Positions 46,020-56,295 of a stretch of 64,000 nt of DNA are shown one piece after another; positions within the stretch are counted from its first letter, which is position 1, and each line of letters opens with the position of its first letter. The position numbers and the translations under genes are program-made. This stretch comes from Paraspadella gotoi. Taxonomy: Eukaryota; Chaetognatha. Under the pieces are notes generated by a model. The model made no database searches. It was not told where the DNA came from and saw only the letters and a program-made list of their open reading frames with translations. The DNA lies in assembly GCA_051294375.1 (NCBI GenBank), contig CM119266.1:24354411-24418410 (forward strand). Reading direction: 5' to 3'.

Positions 46020-47560
46020 GCGCCATCGTGCACCAACCTTTGGGTATGAGCCGCTGTATATTCTTAGCATCCAAGTCGAAGTGCCGGGTTCCGTCAAGCC
46101 CTTCCCTCAATCTCCTTACCACTATACCCATTGGAAATAAATGTCAACCGAATTTTGTTAATTGGTGGTCGGATGTCCGTTTTTTTTCACCGCTTATGCG
46201 CAGGTCTATTGTTTGAATCCCCCGCCTTTCCCACGCGAAGTTCTCCGGGTTTCTAATGTCATTGTACTGGGCGAACCCCTCCCGTTTTTGTCACTAGATC
46301 CAATCATGTTTAGATCTCTAGAATTCCTCTTCGTGAGGTCCCAAGCAAGCATTTCTTTGCCCGTTATCCACCATATCTTACTTTTTTCTACGCCATTTGT
46401 TGGTCATAGAAGTCCTTGACTACTGTGCTCATCGAAGGTCCGCTCATTGAATGGTTGGAATGTTTGCTCTTCCCTTTGCTTCCACACTCTCTGGCAGCGA
46501 CCAGGACAGCCAGACGGAGATCTGCCCAACGTTATTTCATGTTCCTGCTGGGGAGTTATAGTAACGGATAATTCGGTTGGTCGTTATTTATACTCGTCCA
46601 AATTCTCTCTACAATGCCGTCCGCATCCTCTCAGCCCGCGCGTAGGTAAAATGTTCCCTTCTTTCTCAAGCCTGTTCCAGCTCTTCACACACGCCGAAAG
46701 GGCAATCTGTGTGGCATTTCCACAATATCCCGTAGACGCGGCCAGAGACTTTCCGTCGGTCGCGAGCTTAATTTTCCTAACCCACACCTTTGCACCACGT
46801 CCAGGCCCTGGGTTTATCTTTATTGACAGGGTTCCCTTGTAGGCGTCCCAACCGCAATTTGTGAAGTCGACCTTCCTCAGCCAAAATCTTTACGGCTATC
46901 CTTATTGACTCAAAGATTTTTTTCGCCTGTCAGAGTTGAGAGTTTGAAGTCGCGTGAAGGCCAATTTTACCCAGGGCGGTAGCGCTATCTTCGACCGGCT
47001 CGGGCTGTCCTGTAGCCCCGGCAGACGCGTAGTGCCCCACCGCACACCTCTCCCACACCAGCCCTCAGCTCCACCGCCGTCAGGTGCCCTTTGCGGAGAC
47101 ACCTCATACCTCATATGTACAATAGCATTTGTGCGGAGCTCCGAGACGACCAGGGTCCCCATGATTCTTGCAGCCCAAAATTCCTTGGCTTACGGGCCGA
47201 TTCAAGTTGGCCCCGCTGGAATTTTTGTCCGTTCCTGCTGACCCGCCGGACTTCCGCCCCGCCTCCTCCTCTCGCACCGCCTCTCGCTTTCTTCCCCCGC
47301 TACGACGCCTCCGCCGCCTCCGCGCACCCGAGTTTCTCTTATATCCTAGGGTCAAGCTCGTCCCGAGTTCCCCAGACTGGAAAGGACGACGTCCCTCTCA
47401 GCGCTTTACCTCGGTCCCGAGCCGCCACCGAGAATCGCGGGAAGAGGGCGCCGAACAGCTTTCTAGCCAACCCCATGCTTAGGGAATAGACGTTATAATA
47501 TCGATCGAGGAGTTTTCGAATCTCTCTCAATGCGTGCGGGATCGTCTGAAAGTCGTATCG
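46020..47560. other. High-entropy block without counterpart in segment A
   Basis: It sits where segment A has about 640 bp of pyrimidine-rich DNA (32,650-33,290). GC content is near 50%, with several 60-130-codon frames on both strands but no recognisable domain. Most likely a low-quality read stretch. A real insertion absent from A cannot be excluded. Confidence 0.4.
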
Positions 47561-50182
47561 GGGAAAAATGAATTCTATAACTTGTAGGGACCCTTTCTCA
47601 CCGGCTTTCGATCTCTTCTCTCCGAACAAAATTGAACCATGCCCGTTGACTGCTTCCTTCTCTCTCTCTCTTCCGTCGTCGACCGTCTCTCTCTCTCTCT
47701 TCTCTCTCTCGTCTCTCTCTCTGTCTCCCTCTCTCTCGCCGAGTCCGACTTTTGAATGGACCAGCTCGAGATACGGACCTTCTCGGATCCTTCTTCGCAT
47801 TCCCTTCATTCCGCATGACCCATTCACTTTCTGCCAAAGATTTTCCCGAACTTTTTGTCCGTAGTAATATCGTGGCCCCCTCTCTCTCCTATCTCTTCCC
47901 CCTGGAGTCTTATCCTATTCATATCCCACTGAGGCCGGCCGTGGACGAGGTTCTCCGGCGCTTTTCCCTCAACCTACTTTTTTCATTTATTTTGACTCTT
48001 TTCCCGGGCAGCCTTTTTTTTTCTTAACTCTTTCTTTTACTTTTAAGCTCAACCTTCTCCGATATATTGTATTCCTGGTTTGAGTCGCTTTTTCGTCCTC
48101 AGTCAAATTCGGTTAACTCTTTGTTTTTATTTTAGCGTCTATTTTTTTATAGTTTTTATTTATTTATTCTATTTTTGTTTATTTTTAAACTCCTATCCAC
48201 ATACTTTTTCTTCATTTTTCATTTATCTACTCTGAGGAAGATTCATANNNNNNNNNNNNNNNNNNNNNNNNNCTTTTATTCAATTTTTAAACCATCTGGC
48301 CTTAGGCATTTCCACTCTTCTCAACCTATTTTCCATTCCTCTCCCTTTCTTTTCTCTCATCTCCTCTTCCACTCCTTTCCTTTATTCCATTCCTCCCCAA
48401 TATTTCCACTCGTCTCCCCCTTTTAACCATCTCCTTCCTTCTTTTCCTTTCCCGCAAGGATCTCATCTTTAATTTAGCTTCTCGCGTCTCCCCCAAGGGG
48501 ATGGGGCTCAGTCCGTGAGGCGGCAAATTCAGTCTTTCCGCGCAAGACGGTAGTAAACTGCAGCAATATGCAGCATTGAAATATGCAGCAAGATGTTTTA
48601 TAAACATTTTTGTTTTGTTTTGTTTTGTTTTACGTTTTATAAATGAAGGCAAGAATTTTACTACTAATTTTCTTGTTCGTACTTTTAAGCAGCACCTAAA
48701 TATCCACCTGAAGTTNNNNNNNNNNNNNNNNNNNNNNNNNNNNNNNNNNNNNNNNNNNNNNNNNNNNNNNNNNNNNNNNNNNNNNNNNNNNNNNNNNNNN
48801 NNNNNNNNNNNNNNNNNNNNNNNNNNNNNNNNNNNNNNNNNNNNNNNNNNNNNNNNNNNNNNNNNNNNNNNNNNNNNNNNNNNNNNNNNNNNNNTTCGAC
48901 CTCGAATTGATATCGTCCCGGTCAAAAATTAAAGAAAGCTCTTCAGACTTTTTCTAGATTTAAATACTTTTCTATTCATAGTAAGAATTTAGAATGTTGT
49001 TTAAAATATAATCTTTTCCTTTCCTCCACTCTTTCATTTCTTTCTTCTCCGCAGTCAACTTTCCCATCTTACGTTTTCTTTTCGCTAAAGAATAACCCAA
49101 CTTTCACCCCTACCAGATATGCTTGTTTTTCTTCCCCTCCTCCCCTTTTTTCTCTTCTTTTTCTTTCCTTTTTCCTCCCTTTTTCCTCCCTCCACTTTTT
49201 TCCCGCTTTCNNNNNNNNNNNNNNNNNNNNNNNNNNNNNNNNNNNNNNNNNNNNNNNNNNNNNNNNNNNNNNNNNNNNNNNNNNNNNNNNNNNNNNNNNN
49301 NNNNNNNNNNNNNNNNNNNNNNNNNNNNNNNNNNNNNNNNNNNNNNNNNNNNNNNNNNNNNNNNNNNNNNNNNNNNNNNNNNNNNNNNNNNNNNNNNNNN
49401 NNNNNNNNNNNNNNNNNNNNNNNNNNNGACGACGACGACGACGACGACGACGAAAGAGATTCATATTCAAGAGAGGAAAGATTGGATGCGCCGTTCCCCG
49501 ATAGTTCCCCCGCCNNNNNNNNNNNNNNNNNNNNNNNNNNNNNNNNNNNNNNNNNNNNNNNNNNNNNNNNNNNNNNNNNNNNNNNNNNNNNNNNNNNNNN
49601 NNNNNNNNNNNNNNNNNNNNNNNNNNNNNNNNNNNNNNNNNNNNNNNNNNNNNNNNNNNNNNNNNNNNNNNNNNNNNNNNNNNNNNNNNNNNNNNNNNNN
49701 NNNNNNNNNNNNNNNNNNNNNNNNNNNNNNNNNNNNNNNNNNNNNTATGAAGGTCATCGGGAGACCCTTTCTCATTTTTCATGCACTCGCGAATTTCTCA
49801 TTCGGATTTGACCTCGCGCTTTGCGCAGTGCCAACTGCGAATTGCGTTTTGCCCACAGCGAATTGGGTATCGGGGCTCAGAGCGGCGCGGCGCTGAGCGA
49901 CGCTGTGGGACGGCGACAGCGCCGGGAGATGGCGAAGAGAGAGAGGGAGTTGGCGGGAAAATATTCTACTCTCTTCGTATACTAGAATATTTTATATTTG
50001 CAGTTGTTGTTTCTACTTTACAAAAAATATCATCATGACATAATATCAATCGTACAAATATTCAGTCTTCTTTGTCTTTTTAGTTTCCTTTTTTTTTTGT
50101 TTTCTTTTTATAAAAAACAAAAAAACAAAAGTTATGTACTGACTTCTATTTTTGACGTTGCTGTAATATTTTGTAACGTTTT

Positions 50183-51322
50183 NNNNNNNNNNNNNNNNNN
50201 NNNNNNNNNNNNNNNNNNNNNNNNNNNNNNNNNNNNNNNNNNNNNNNNNNNNNNNNNNNNNNNNNNNNNNNNNNNNNNNNNNNNNNNNNNNNNNNNNNNN
50301 NNNNNTCAGACGACGACCTCGAAATTTTTGCCCTCGAATTTGTCGGCATAGAAATCCGAGTCTCCTTCTTACTTCTTCTTCTTCTTCTTATTCTTCTTCT
50401 TCTTTTTCGTCGTCGTCGTCGTCTTCATCGTCGTCGTCAGGGAACCGAGGCGACGGATTCCGTTCAAAAGAGGAGAAAGAGGGCGGCGGGTCTGTCAGGG
50501 GACCGAAGGGGCACGAAAGGGAGCTGAGGGATTCTCTCCTTCTTTTTATTATTATNNNNNNNNNNNNNNNNNNNNNNNNNNNNNNNNNNNNNNNNNNNNN
50601 NNNNNNNNNNNNNNNNNNNNNNNNNNNNNNNNNNNNNNNNNNNNNNNNNNNNNNNTTTTTTTCTCATAACTCAAAGAGAAGCTGTTCTCCATCTTGGCTT
50701 TTCTTCTTCCTGAGATATTCTCTTTTTTTTTTCCTTGTTACCTTTCTAACGCCGCCTTGCAGGAATTTTTGACGCTATCTTGGTACGATTTCTGCCTAGC
50801 TCTTTTTTTTCCCGTCCTCCTCTAACGTTGAAGTTCGACCCTCATACGGCAAGAATGAGCTTATTTTTCTACCAGTTGATTGAACTCACTGATAATAGTT
50901 TCACATCTGTTCCCATAGTTTTTCCGCTATCCTTTTTTCCGCATTGTTTCATTCAAAGTCATTTACTACTTAGCTTTGTTTTTTTAAAAACCCGCTTTTG
51001 CAAGATATTCCATTGAAAACTAAACTATGTACGACCTTCGACGTTATAAAATAAATTTATAGCCGAAGTGACATTGTCATTTGTGTCATAAACTATATCA
51101 CATAACAATAGTTTTGCGAGTGACGTTTAGTTTATTTTGATATCTAGCCTGCGATATATGATTTTTATGGAGAATTGTCTTCAGAGCCTTTTCTCCATTC
51201 ATCTTTTTTTCCATCGGTAGTGTGAAGGATTAGTGGCTTTTTTTTCAATCTTTGCGCGACAACACGATTTATCGCGACATATCATTTTACTTATGATTCA
51301 AAGTATGACAGAGTTCTTCGCT
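50183..51322. other. Gapped intergenic DNA
   Basis: N runs 50,183-50,305 and 50,556-50,655 (exactly 100, so a gap of unknown size). CTT and GTC triplet runs at 50,365-50,440. No supported gene. Confidence 0.6.
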
Positions 51323-51601
51323 TTAAAATAGCGGCGAGGACTTGCCTTCTGTTTGGATCAAAGCTTTTTTCTTTTGTCCGCTAAGTCCGCTTTGGCTCTC
51401 TTTTCTCCGTTCTGGCTTCAAGATTCTCTTTCCTTTAATATCGATGTTCGAATCATTTTTCTTTTTTCGGTTTTCACCTTGTCCCACGTCTTTCCATCGA
51501 TCTTGGATGTCAGTCCCAAGATTTTTTCCGATTCTCGCTCCATTCGTCGTGGCGGAAAGCGTTGCGCGGTTCTCGATGGCAACCAATGCCACGAAAAGCA
51601 T
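51323..51601 (-). CDS. Opposing small ORF beside element copy 3, 92 codons
   Basis: It begins with a hydrophobic stretch (MLFVALVAIE) and is then strongly basic and hydrophilic (ENRKKKNDSNIDIKGKR). Its position and strand relative to copy 3 mirror the secreted-type gene beside copy 1, but I see no clear sequence similarity. It could be a diverged counterpart or an unrelated chance frame. Confidence 0.25.
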   Translation of the reverse strand: MLFVALVAIENRATLSATTNGARIGKNLGTDIQDRWKDVGQGENRKKKNDSNIDIKGKRILKPERRKESQSGLSGQKKKALIQTEGKSSPLF

Positions 51602-52136
51602 GTAATAAAAAAACCTGAATAACCACTGAGCGTCCTTTCAGTGCGACACACTTTAATAGTTCAAGTATACGCTTTGGCGAGTTCGAGCTGATGATTAGTT
51701 TATTTGTTTTGATAAATAGTTTTCGCGGCTAGTTCAGAAGTGGCAACTAATCTTGGAGGCGCTCTTCGTGTACGTCTTTGGGCGGGAATGAATTCGTAAC
51801 TACTTCCGTCTTCTAGTTCTTCGTCGACGCAGGCTTTAATTCGATGCTTTGGTTATAATTCCGCCACGGTACTACGTCAAGTTTTCCACGTCTCTGTAGT
51901 CTCCTCACATCATACTTACTCTCCTTGCTTTTCTCTCTGCCTTGATTTTCGTTTAATTATTTGCTGTTTTCCCACCCGTGTCCATTTTATGATGTAGCTC
52001 GGTTAGGATGTGTTTTTTCCTTTTTTTTTCTGACTGACGAGAAGTTGGTGGCGTAATCGTCAGGTTGACGCATCTCGGTGAGTCTTCACTCCCTTTGGCT
52101 TAGGGTCTCGTCGTCGGTGACCAAATTTGTTGTGTC
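51602..52136. other. Flank of element copy 3 with a PBS-like motif on the minus strand
   Basis: Read on the minus strand, 52,128-52,106 is AATTTGGTCACCGACGACG, like the region after the 5' LTR of some Gypsy/BEL elements. It lies within about 10 bp of the point where copy 3 starts to match copy 1. Confidence 0.25.
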
Positions 52137-52140
52137 AAAG

Positions 52141-52254
52141 ATCTACATCGAAATATTGGCGAAAACTGAAACGGAAATAAAAGAGACTGATAAAAAAATT
52201 ATTGAACTCGAAAGAAAGACAAGATTAACATCGTTGCGAAAAAGAAAATATTGA
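52141..52254 (+). CDS. Short charged ORF without ATG, copy 3
   Basis: Same peptide type as 507-642 (EIKETDKKIIELERKT). It ends at TGA 52,252-52,254 after a 12-base in-frame difference from copy 1. About half of the base changes between the two are third-position and silent. Confidence 0.35.
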   Translation: MYIEILAKTETEIKETDKKIIELERKTRLTSLRKRKY

Positions 52255-52318
52255 AAATGAAATAAATTTATTCGAATAATCTTTTATCAGAAAGGCAGCT
52301 GAATTCCGGAAAGAAAGA

Positions 52319-52602
52319 ATGGATTGGTGCCTAAGTACAGACTGCAGACCTCAATCGGTGGAAGACGCGATGAGAAAACTAATGTCTTATGAAAACTTTT
52401 ATATGGAACAACAAAAGAAAGAAAAAGACGAAGCAAAGATAAAGAAACTGAAAGCTGACTATGAAGAAAAAACAATAGCTTTGAAAGATGGATAGAAGGT
52501 CCGGTATATTAACAAAAATAAAGTCTTCTCCGAACTTCCAAAGAAGAAATGAGAACACATACTGAAGGGAAAAAACTCACCAAAATAGACTTGATCAGTA
52601 AC
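52319..52602 (+). pseudogene. Charged coiled-coil-type small gene, copy 3
   Basis: It starts with MDWCLSTDCRPQSVEDAM in one frame, which confirms the start of the copy 1 gene. It is intact for 58 codons and then hits TAG at 52,493-52,495 through a base loss near 52,470. The remaining sequence follows copy 1 to about 52,602 with further shifts. Confidence 0.55.
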
Positions 52603-52661
52603 GAAAACCAAGTGTAATGTTTTGGTTCGTGTCTTGAATCATTCTAGTCATTCAGTTGATC

Positions 52662-52927
52662 ATGGCACATAAACTTACTGAAAACTTTTCGTGTAACGAG
52701 AGAGAGTCCAAAGCCGCTGGCAGAGACGCCAAGCAACCTTGAGGATACGCTGGAGAAGCTGGAGATGAACGAGAAAGAATTCGAACACTTTATTTCCGAA
52801 TACATAGCGCTTGATTCCCGATGACAAAAGTGTCAGAGACGTATACGTGGCGAATTCGCTTACCTGGAAAAGATGGTCCGATATCATGGAAGGCAGAAGG
52901 AAAACTACTTTGCTAAAAGATGCTTAA
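52662..52927 (+). pseudogene. Second small gene, copy 3 (many insertions)
   Basis: The ATG at 52,662 opens MAHKLTENF, similar to copy 1 at 1,030. About ten single-base or short insertions break the frame before TAA 52,925-52,927. The density of insertions suggests sequencing noise rather than decay. Confidence 0.5.
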
Positions 52928-53034
52928 CTACCGTTTTAAAAAAACATCTATGTTGTCGGCATTACGAGGATTATGGTGTGTGTCTCATTTGTTTTTTCTT
53001 GTCTTATTGTTGAATTCAGCTCATCACAGTTATA

Positions 53035-53198
53035 ATGGTGAACAAGCCCAGCTAGCAGTAACAGTATTCGGACAAAATTATCGGCAATGTTGGTGAGAGA
53101 GAAGATTCGCAGTCCATGCTACAATTTCGTATGTGACCAGAATCGGCACACATAATCGTTCATCGAATGACGAACTCCACGAAGTCGAAAAATACAGA
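53035..53198 (+). pseudogene. Third small gene, copy 3 (many insertions)
   Basis: ATGGTGAACAAGCCCAGCT corresponds to copy 1 at 1,382. Recognisable up to about 53,198, with several insertions. Confidence 0.4.
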
Positions 53199-53407
53199 CG
53201 GTAAGATAAAAAATCCGTAAAGATATGAAAAATTCTAAGAATATGTCAGAGGGCAATAAAAATAAAAACAAAAGACGCCGAAAATTATCGATCCCGAGAC
53301 TTTTAGAGAAAAATAAAGTTGTCTAAATGACTAACCAGTTAATAATTCAAAAGTGAGCTATGTTTCGATAGCTAAAATTAAATATATTATTAAATTTAAT
53401 CTCACAA

Positions 53408-53623
53408 GTGGTTCCAAGCTCAGCCGAAAAGAAAAAAGACAACGAATCCAGACGAAGGACAGATGCGAAGACACAGTTTAATGCTCCTCCAGAAAACAGA
53501 GAGAAAAAATTGGCTAAACTGGAACGTTTTAATAATCTATCTTCTGCATTTAATCTGTCGCGACTCGACATCGTTATCCGGTCACACAAGATTTCACAGT
53601 TTAAAAAAAATTTTCTTTTATAA
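53408..53623 (+). CDS. Basic 71-codon frame before the large ORF, copy 3
   Basis: Open frame starting VVPSSAEKKKDNE; the same start is seen in copy 1 at 1,709 (VVPAAEQIKDND). Later it is Lys/Glu-rich with a helical look (ENREKKLAKLERFNNL). One extra A near 53,450 could mean the true frame is different. It precedes an acceptor-like TTTACAG at 53,643-53,649, so it may be an exon. Confidence 0.25.
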   Translation: MVPSSAEKKKDNESRRRTDAKTQFNAPPENREKKLAKLERFNNLSSAFNLSRLDIVIRSHKISQFKKNFLL

Positions 53624-53718
53624 TTTGTTAATGGGTTCATCTTTACAGGGATTCAGTTATATTACTAAAAAAGTCTCCGTCAAAAATATGATATACTCTA
53701 ATATAATAAACTATTGGA

Positions 53719-54939
53719 CTGCCTACTCCGAAGTCGACATCTGAAAAATCGACATCATCTCATGTGGGCGCCGACGGACTTCTGAGAGGCAGCAACTTTT
53801 CGGCGAAGTTTCCCATTCGCCAGGGATCTTCGGGTGAAGAGACTGCGGCGAGATAGAGAACGATTTCGATCTGCCGCTGTCAGAGTTCCGTCAGCGAATT
53901 GACGGCGCCTTACGAACAGTTCGGAGGCCTAAACGTCATCGGGAAGACTTTCGCCGCCCGCCTTCTGAACAAAAAGGCGCAGATTCCACCTCATCGCCGG
54001 GCGCTGACGATACTTCACGTCCCCATCATCGTCGGAGCGGCGACGAAGTATACTTCAAGGACGGATTTCGAAGCGACGGTAACAGGGTGATGGTGAGGAG
54101 GATCAGGAGGGCTTGGAAGAAGGCAGCAAAAACCCGGGGTTGGACGGACGAGGAATTTGACAACCTGTCCAAGAAGATAGAGAGGAGCGAATCGCAGAGA
54201 ACTCTGCCTCCGTCTCGCAAGTTCGTACAGACCTGCCCAACCCACCATACAGTTCAAGACATCACCATCGACGACCTGCGCAACGTCATCCACGCGCGTT
54301 CGTCATATTTGAGAACTCATCACCTGCGGTCCAGTACGAGAAGACGACGACGTCCACAAGCTCTGTCATCGATCTCGGAGCAAAGCTTCCAGAGCAGCAC
54401 AATCGACTTCATCGCAAACGGAAGTCGACGGACCGAGGTGGGCTCAGCTGGAAGCTCGCTGTCACCGACAGAGCCGGGAACTGTTGAAGGCGGAGATGGA
54501 TAAGGCGGAATTCCGGATTAAAGTAGAGAGGCTGGAACAGGAGCTGAAGAGAGAGACGGAGAGAAGGATCGAAGCGGAGGTGAGACTGGAAGGGAGGGTG
54601 CGAGAGGTGGAGCAGAGGCGAGCAACTACCGAACGCCTCTGGAGCCAGACATGCGGCAAAATGTATGACCGCCTGGAACAGCTTTCTTCACCGCCGGAGT
54701 CGAGGAGGCGTTTGGCGTCGCCTTTCCGCGAAGAGCCGCAGTCTGATCTCCGACTCTCAAAGTTTCATCCACCGCCCGGCATGGAACAATTTATTAATTC
54801 GCCGCCACGCACACGTCAGATGCCGGCGCCGAAAAAGAAACTGCCGACCCTCCAGCCAGTGTCGCCGCCTCCACCTCCACCACCGAGACGAGAGTATCCG
54901 GATTGGGCGAAGAAGGCCACCAAGAAGCGAAGTCGTTGA
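53719..54939 (+). pseudogene. Large element ORF, copy 3 (frameshifted in its first third)
   Basis: The N-terminal third (53,719-54,080) matches copy 2 but changes frame repeatedly. The SANT-like segment is readable at 54,087-54,190 (RAWKKAAKTRGWTDEE). The coiled coil and proline-rich tail are open from 54,484 to TGA 54,937-54,939 (151 codons), including the two positions that are stops in copy 2. Compared with copy 2, this part differs mainly at third codon positions, which shows past selection on the protein. Confidence 0.65.
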
Positions 54940-55671
54940 ACTATTTTAACTGGAAACTCAGTCGGCGTCGGATGCCAGAATTGCCCGAGCCGACCTCTCT
55001 AGAGCCGACCGCGAATCACACGCAGCGTGTCATATGGCCTAGAGAGCAATTCCTTGTATTCTTGCATTATACTGTATTTATTGAGTTCTGTATTGCCCGG
55101 TACCTTGACAGTAACAACTTATCGACGGGAGTAAATAAATCGAAAAATCTGAGAAAAAAGAAAAATTAGAGTATAAAAACAAATAAATAAATATTAATAA
55201 ATAATAAAACAACTGGCTACACAAATTCACTTAACGAAAACGACTAAAGAACTTCAACAAAAAAAATTGAGAAAAAAAATTTAAACCGTCCATCAGAATT
55301 AAAAAACGAAGAATGAAGAAACTTGTTTGAGGTTGCCTAGCAACGGAAGAGGAAAAATTTTCGATCGATCGTAGACAGTGTATAGTGGGACTAAGCAACG
55401 GACAAATTGACTGAACATACTAAGACAATGTAAATTAAATTTATTTATTCTGTATGGCAAATTGCAAAAACGAAATTATCAAATCGATTCGTTTTTTATA
55501 TACAGTGTTTATCAACTGAACAAACAATTTATCTTGTAAAACAAGAAGGGGGAGAAAAAGACCAAAAGAAAAACTTTCGAATCAAGATAGTCAGAAAATA
55601 AACTAGTAGTACTTGGTCTAGTGTAACGATTGGTTTCAACACCCAAGCATGCACTATCATATTCACATGCA
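54940..55671 (+). repeat. Shared tail of the element, copy 3
   Basis: Contains the acgcagcgtgtcatatggcc motif just after the large ORF, AATAAA-rich DNA at 55,170-55,205, the degraded 89-codon frame (A-run length changes; stop codons) and the GCATGC pair just before the gap. Confidence 0.65.
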
Positions 55672-55771
55672 NNNNNNNNNNNNNNNNNNNNNNNNNNNNN
55701 NNNNNNNNNNNNNNNNNNNNNNNNNNNNNNNNNNNNNNNNNNNNNNNNNNNNNNNNNNNNNNNNNNNNNNN
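55672..55771. other. 100-N gap of unknown size
   Basis: Exactly 100 N. It cuts the tail of element copy 3. Confidence 0.9.
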
Positions 55772-56295
55772 GAACCTGATGACGAATTGCGAGGGAAAAG
55801 GAGGAAGAGGAGGAGGAGGAGGAGGAGGATGCGAGTGGAAAGGCGATGGTGAGATGGAGTGATGGGGTGAGTGTGAGATGGGTGAAGGGCGTAATGAAAT
55901 AGAGGATTGTGAACGAATTCTGGGTAGGTATTAAAAAGTTTCGCGTTTCGTCCTCATAACGTGTGTAATTAAAGAAGAATCATAAGACGAAAGATAGTAA
56001 TTCTGAGTTTGTGATAAAGTTATTAATAGTGTTTGTTTGTTTGTATTTTTGATACTGAATTTCTCGAAAATACATTTAAATGTGAACAAACAATTTGAGC
56101 GGTTTGCGTGGCTGAAGCTTAATTTCACTGACCTCAATAAAATGTTCCGTAGATATTTTAGAAGAAAATTAAACGATCAGAAGAGTCAGCGAAAATTCGC
56201 TTCTTAATTTAAAAACATTTTTGTCCCTTGAGACACGAAAAAGTTTTCAAAACTTTTTTTTTTAATTTTTAAAACGGAGAGTAGCCATTTTCCAG
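55772..56295 (+). repeat. Clean segment repeated, in noisy form, at 57,790-58,900
   Basis: Anchors: gacgaattgc(g/a)gag (55,782/57,815), gttttcgcg-like (55,938/58,270), aacaaacaatttgagc(g) (56,085/58,466), agagtcagcga (56,181/58,593). The noisy version is longer throughout. Confidence 0.75.

Larger units (their letters stand above)
39476..50182 (+). repeat. Segment B: gapped contig version of the locus in segment A
   Basis: Mostly clean bases with N runs at 40,528-40,737, 42,413-42,422, 42,833-43,151, 43,523-43,733, 44,326-44,335, 48,248-48,272, 48,716-48,894, 49,211-49,427 and 49,515-49,745. Most gaps are entered or left through CT, TCC or GAC repeats. No gene is supported: frames are short or run through repeats. 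Confidence 0.8.
52137..55671 (+). repeat. Multi-ORF repetitive element, copy 3
   Basis: It matches copy 1 from 511 onward (ORF without ATG, small genes) and copies 1 and 2 through the large ORF and tail, until a 100-N gap at 55,672. It alone has both the small-gene block and the large ORF, so it shows the full order. Between about 52,480 and 53,950 it has many small insertions, probably noisy fill. From about 54,080 onward the bases look clean. Confidence 0.75.

Noticed and set aside
46180-46230. A tRNA-like GTTTGAATCCCCC stretch
   Set aside because: No acceptor stem, D arm or anticodon arm around it.
46020-47560. A possible retrotransposon inserted in segment B
   Set aside because: No RT, RNase H or endonuclease motif in any frame, no termini, and it lies within a noisy fill.
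24777-50182. A recent segmental duplication of about 11 kb
   Set aside because: Differences are dominated by random small insertions in one copy and gaps in the other, which points to assembly.
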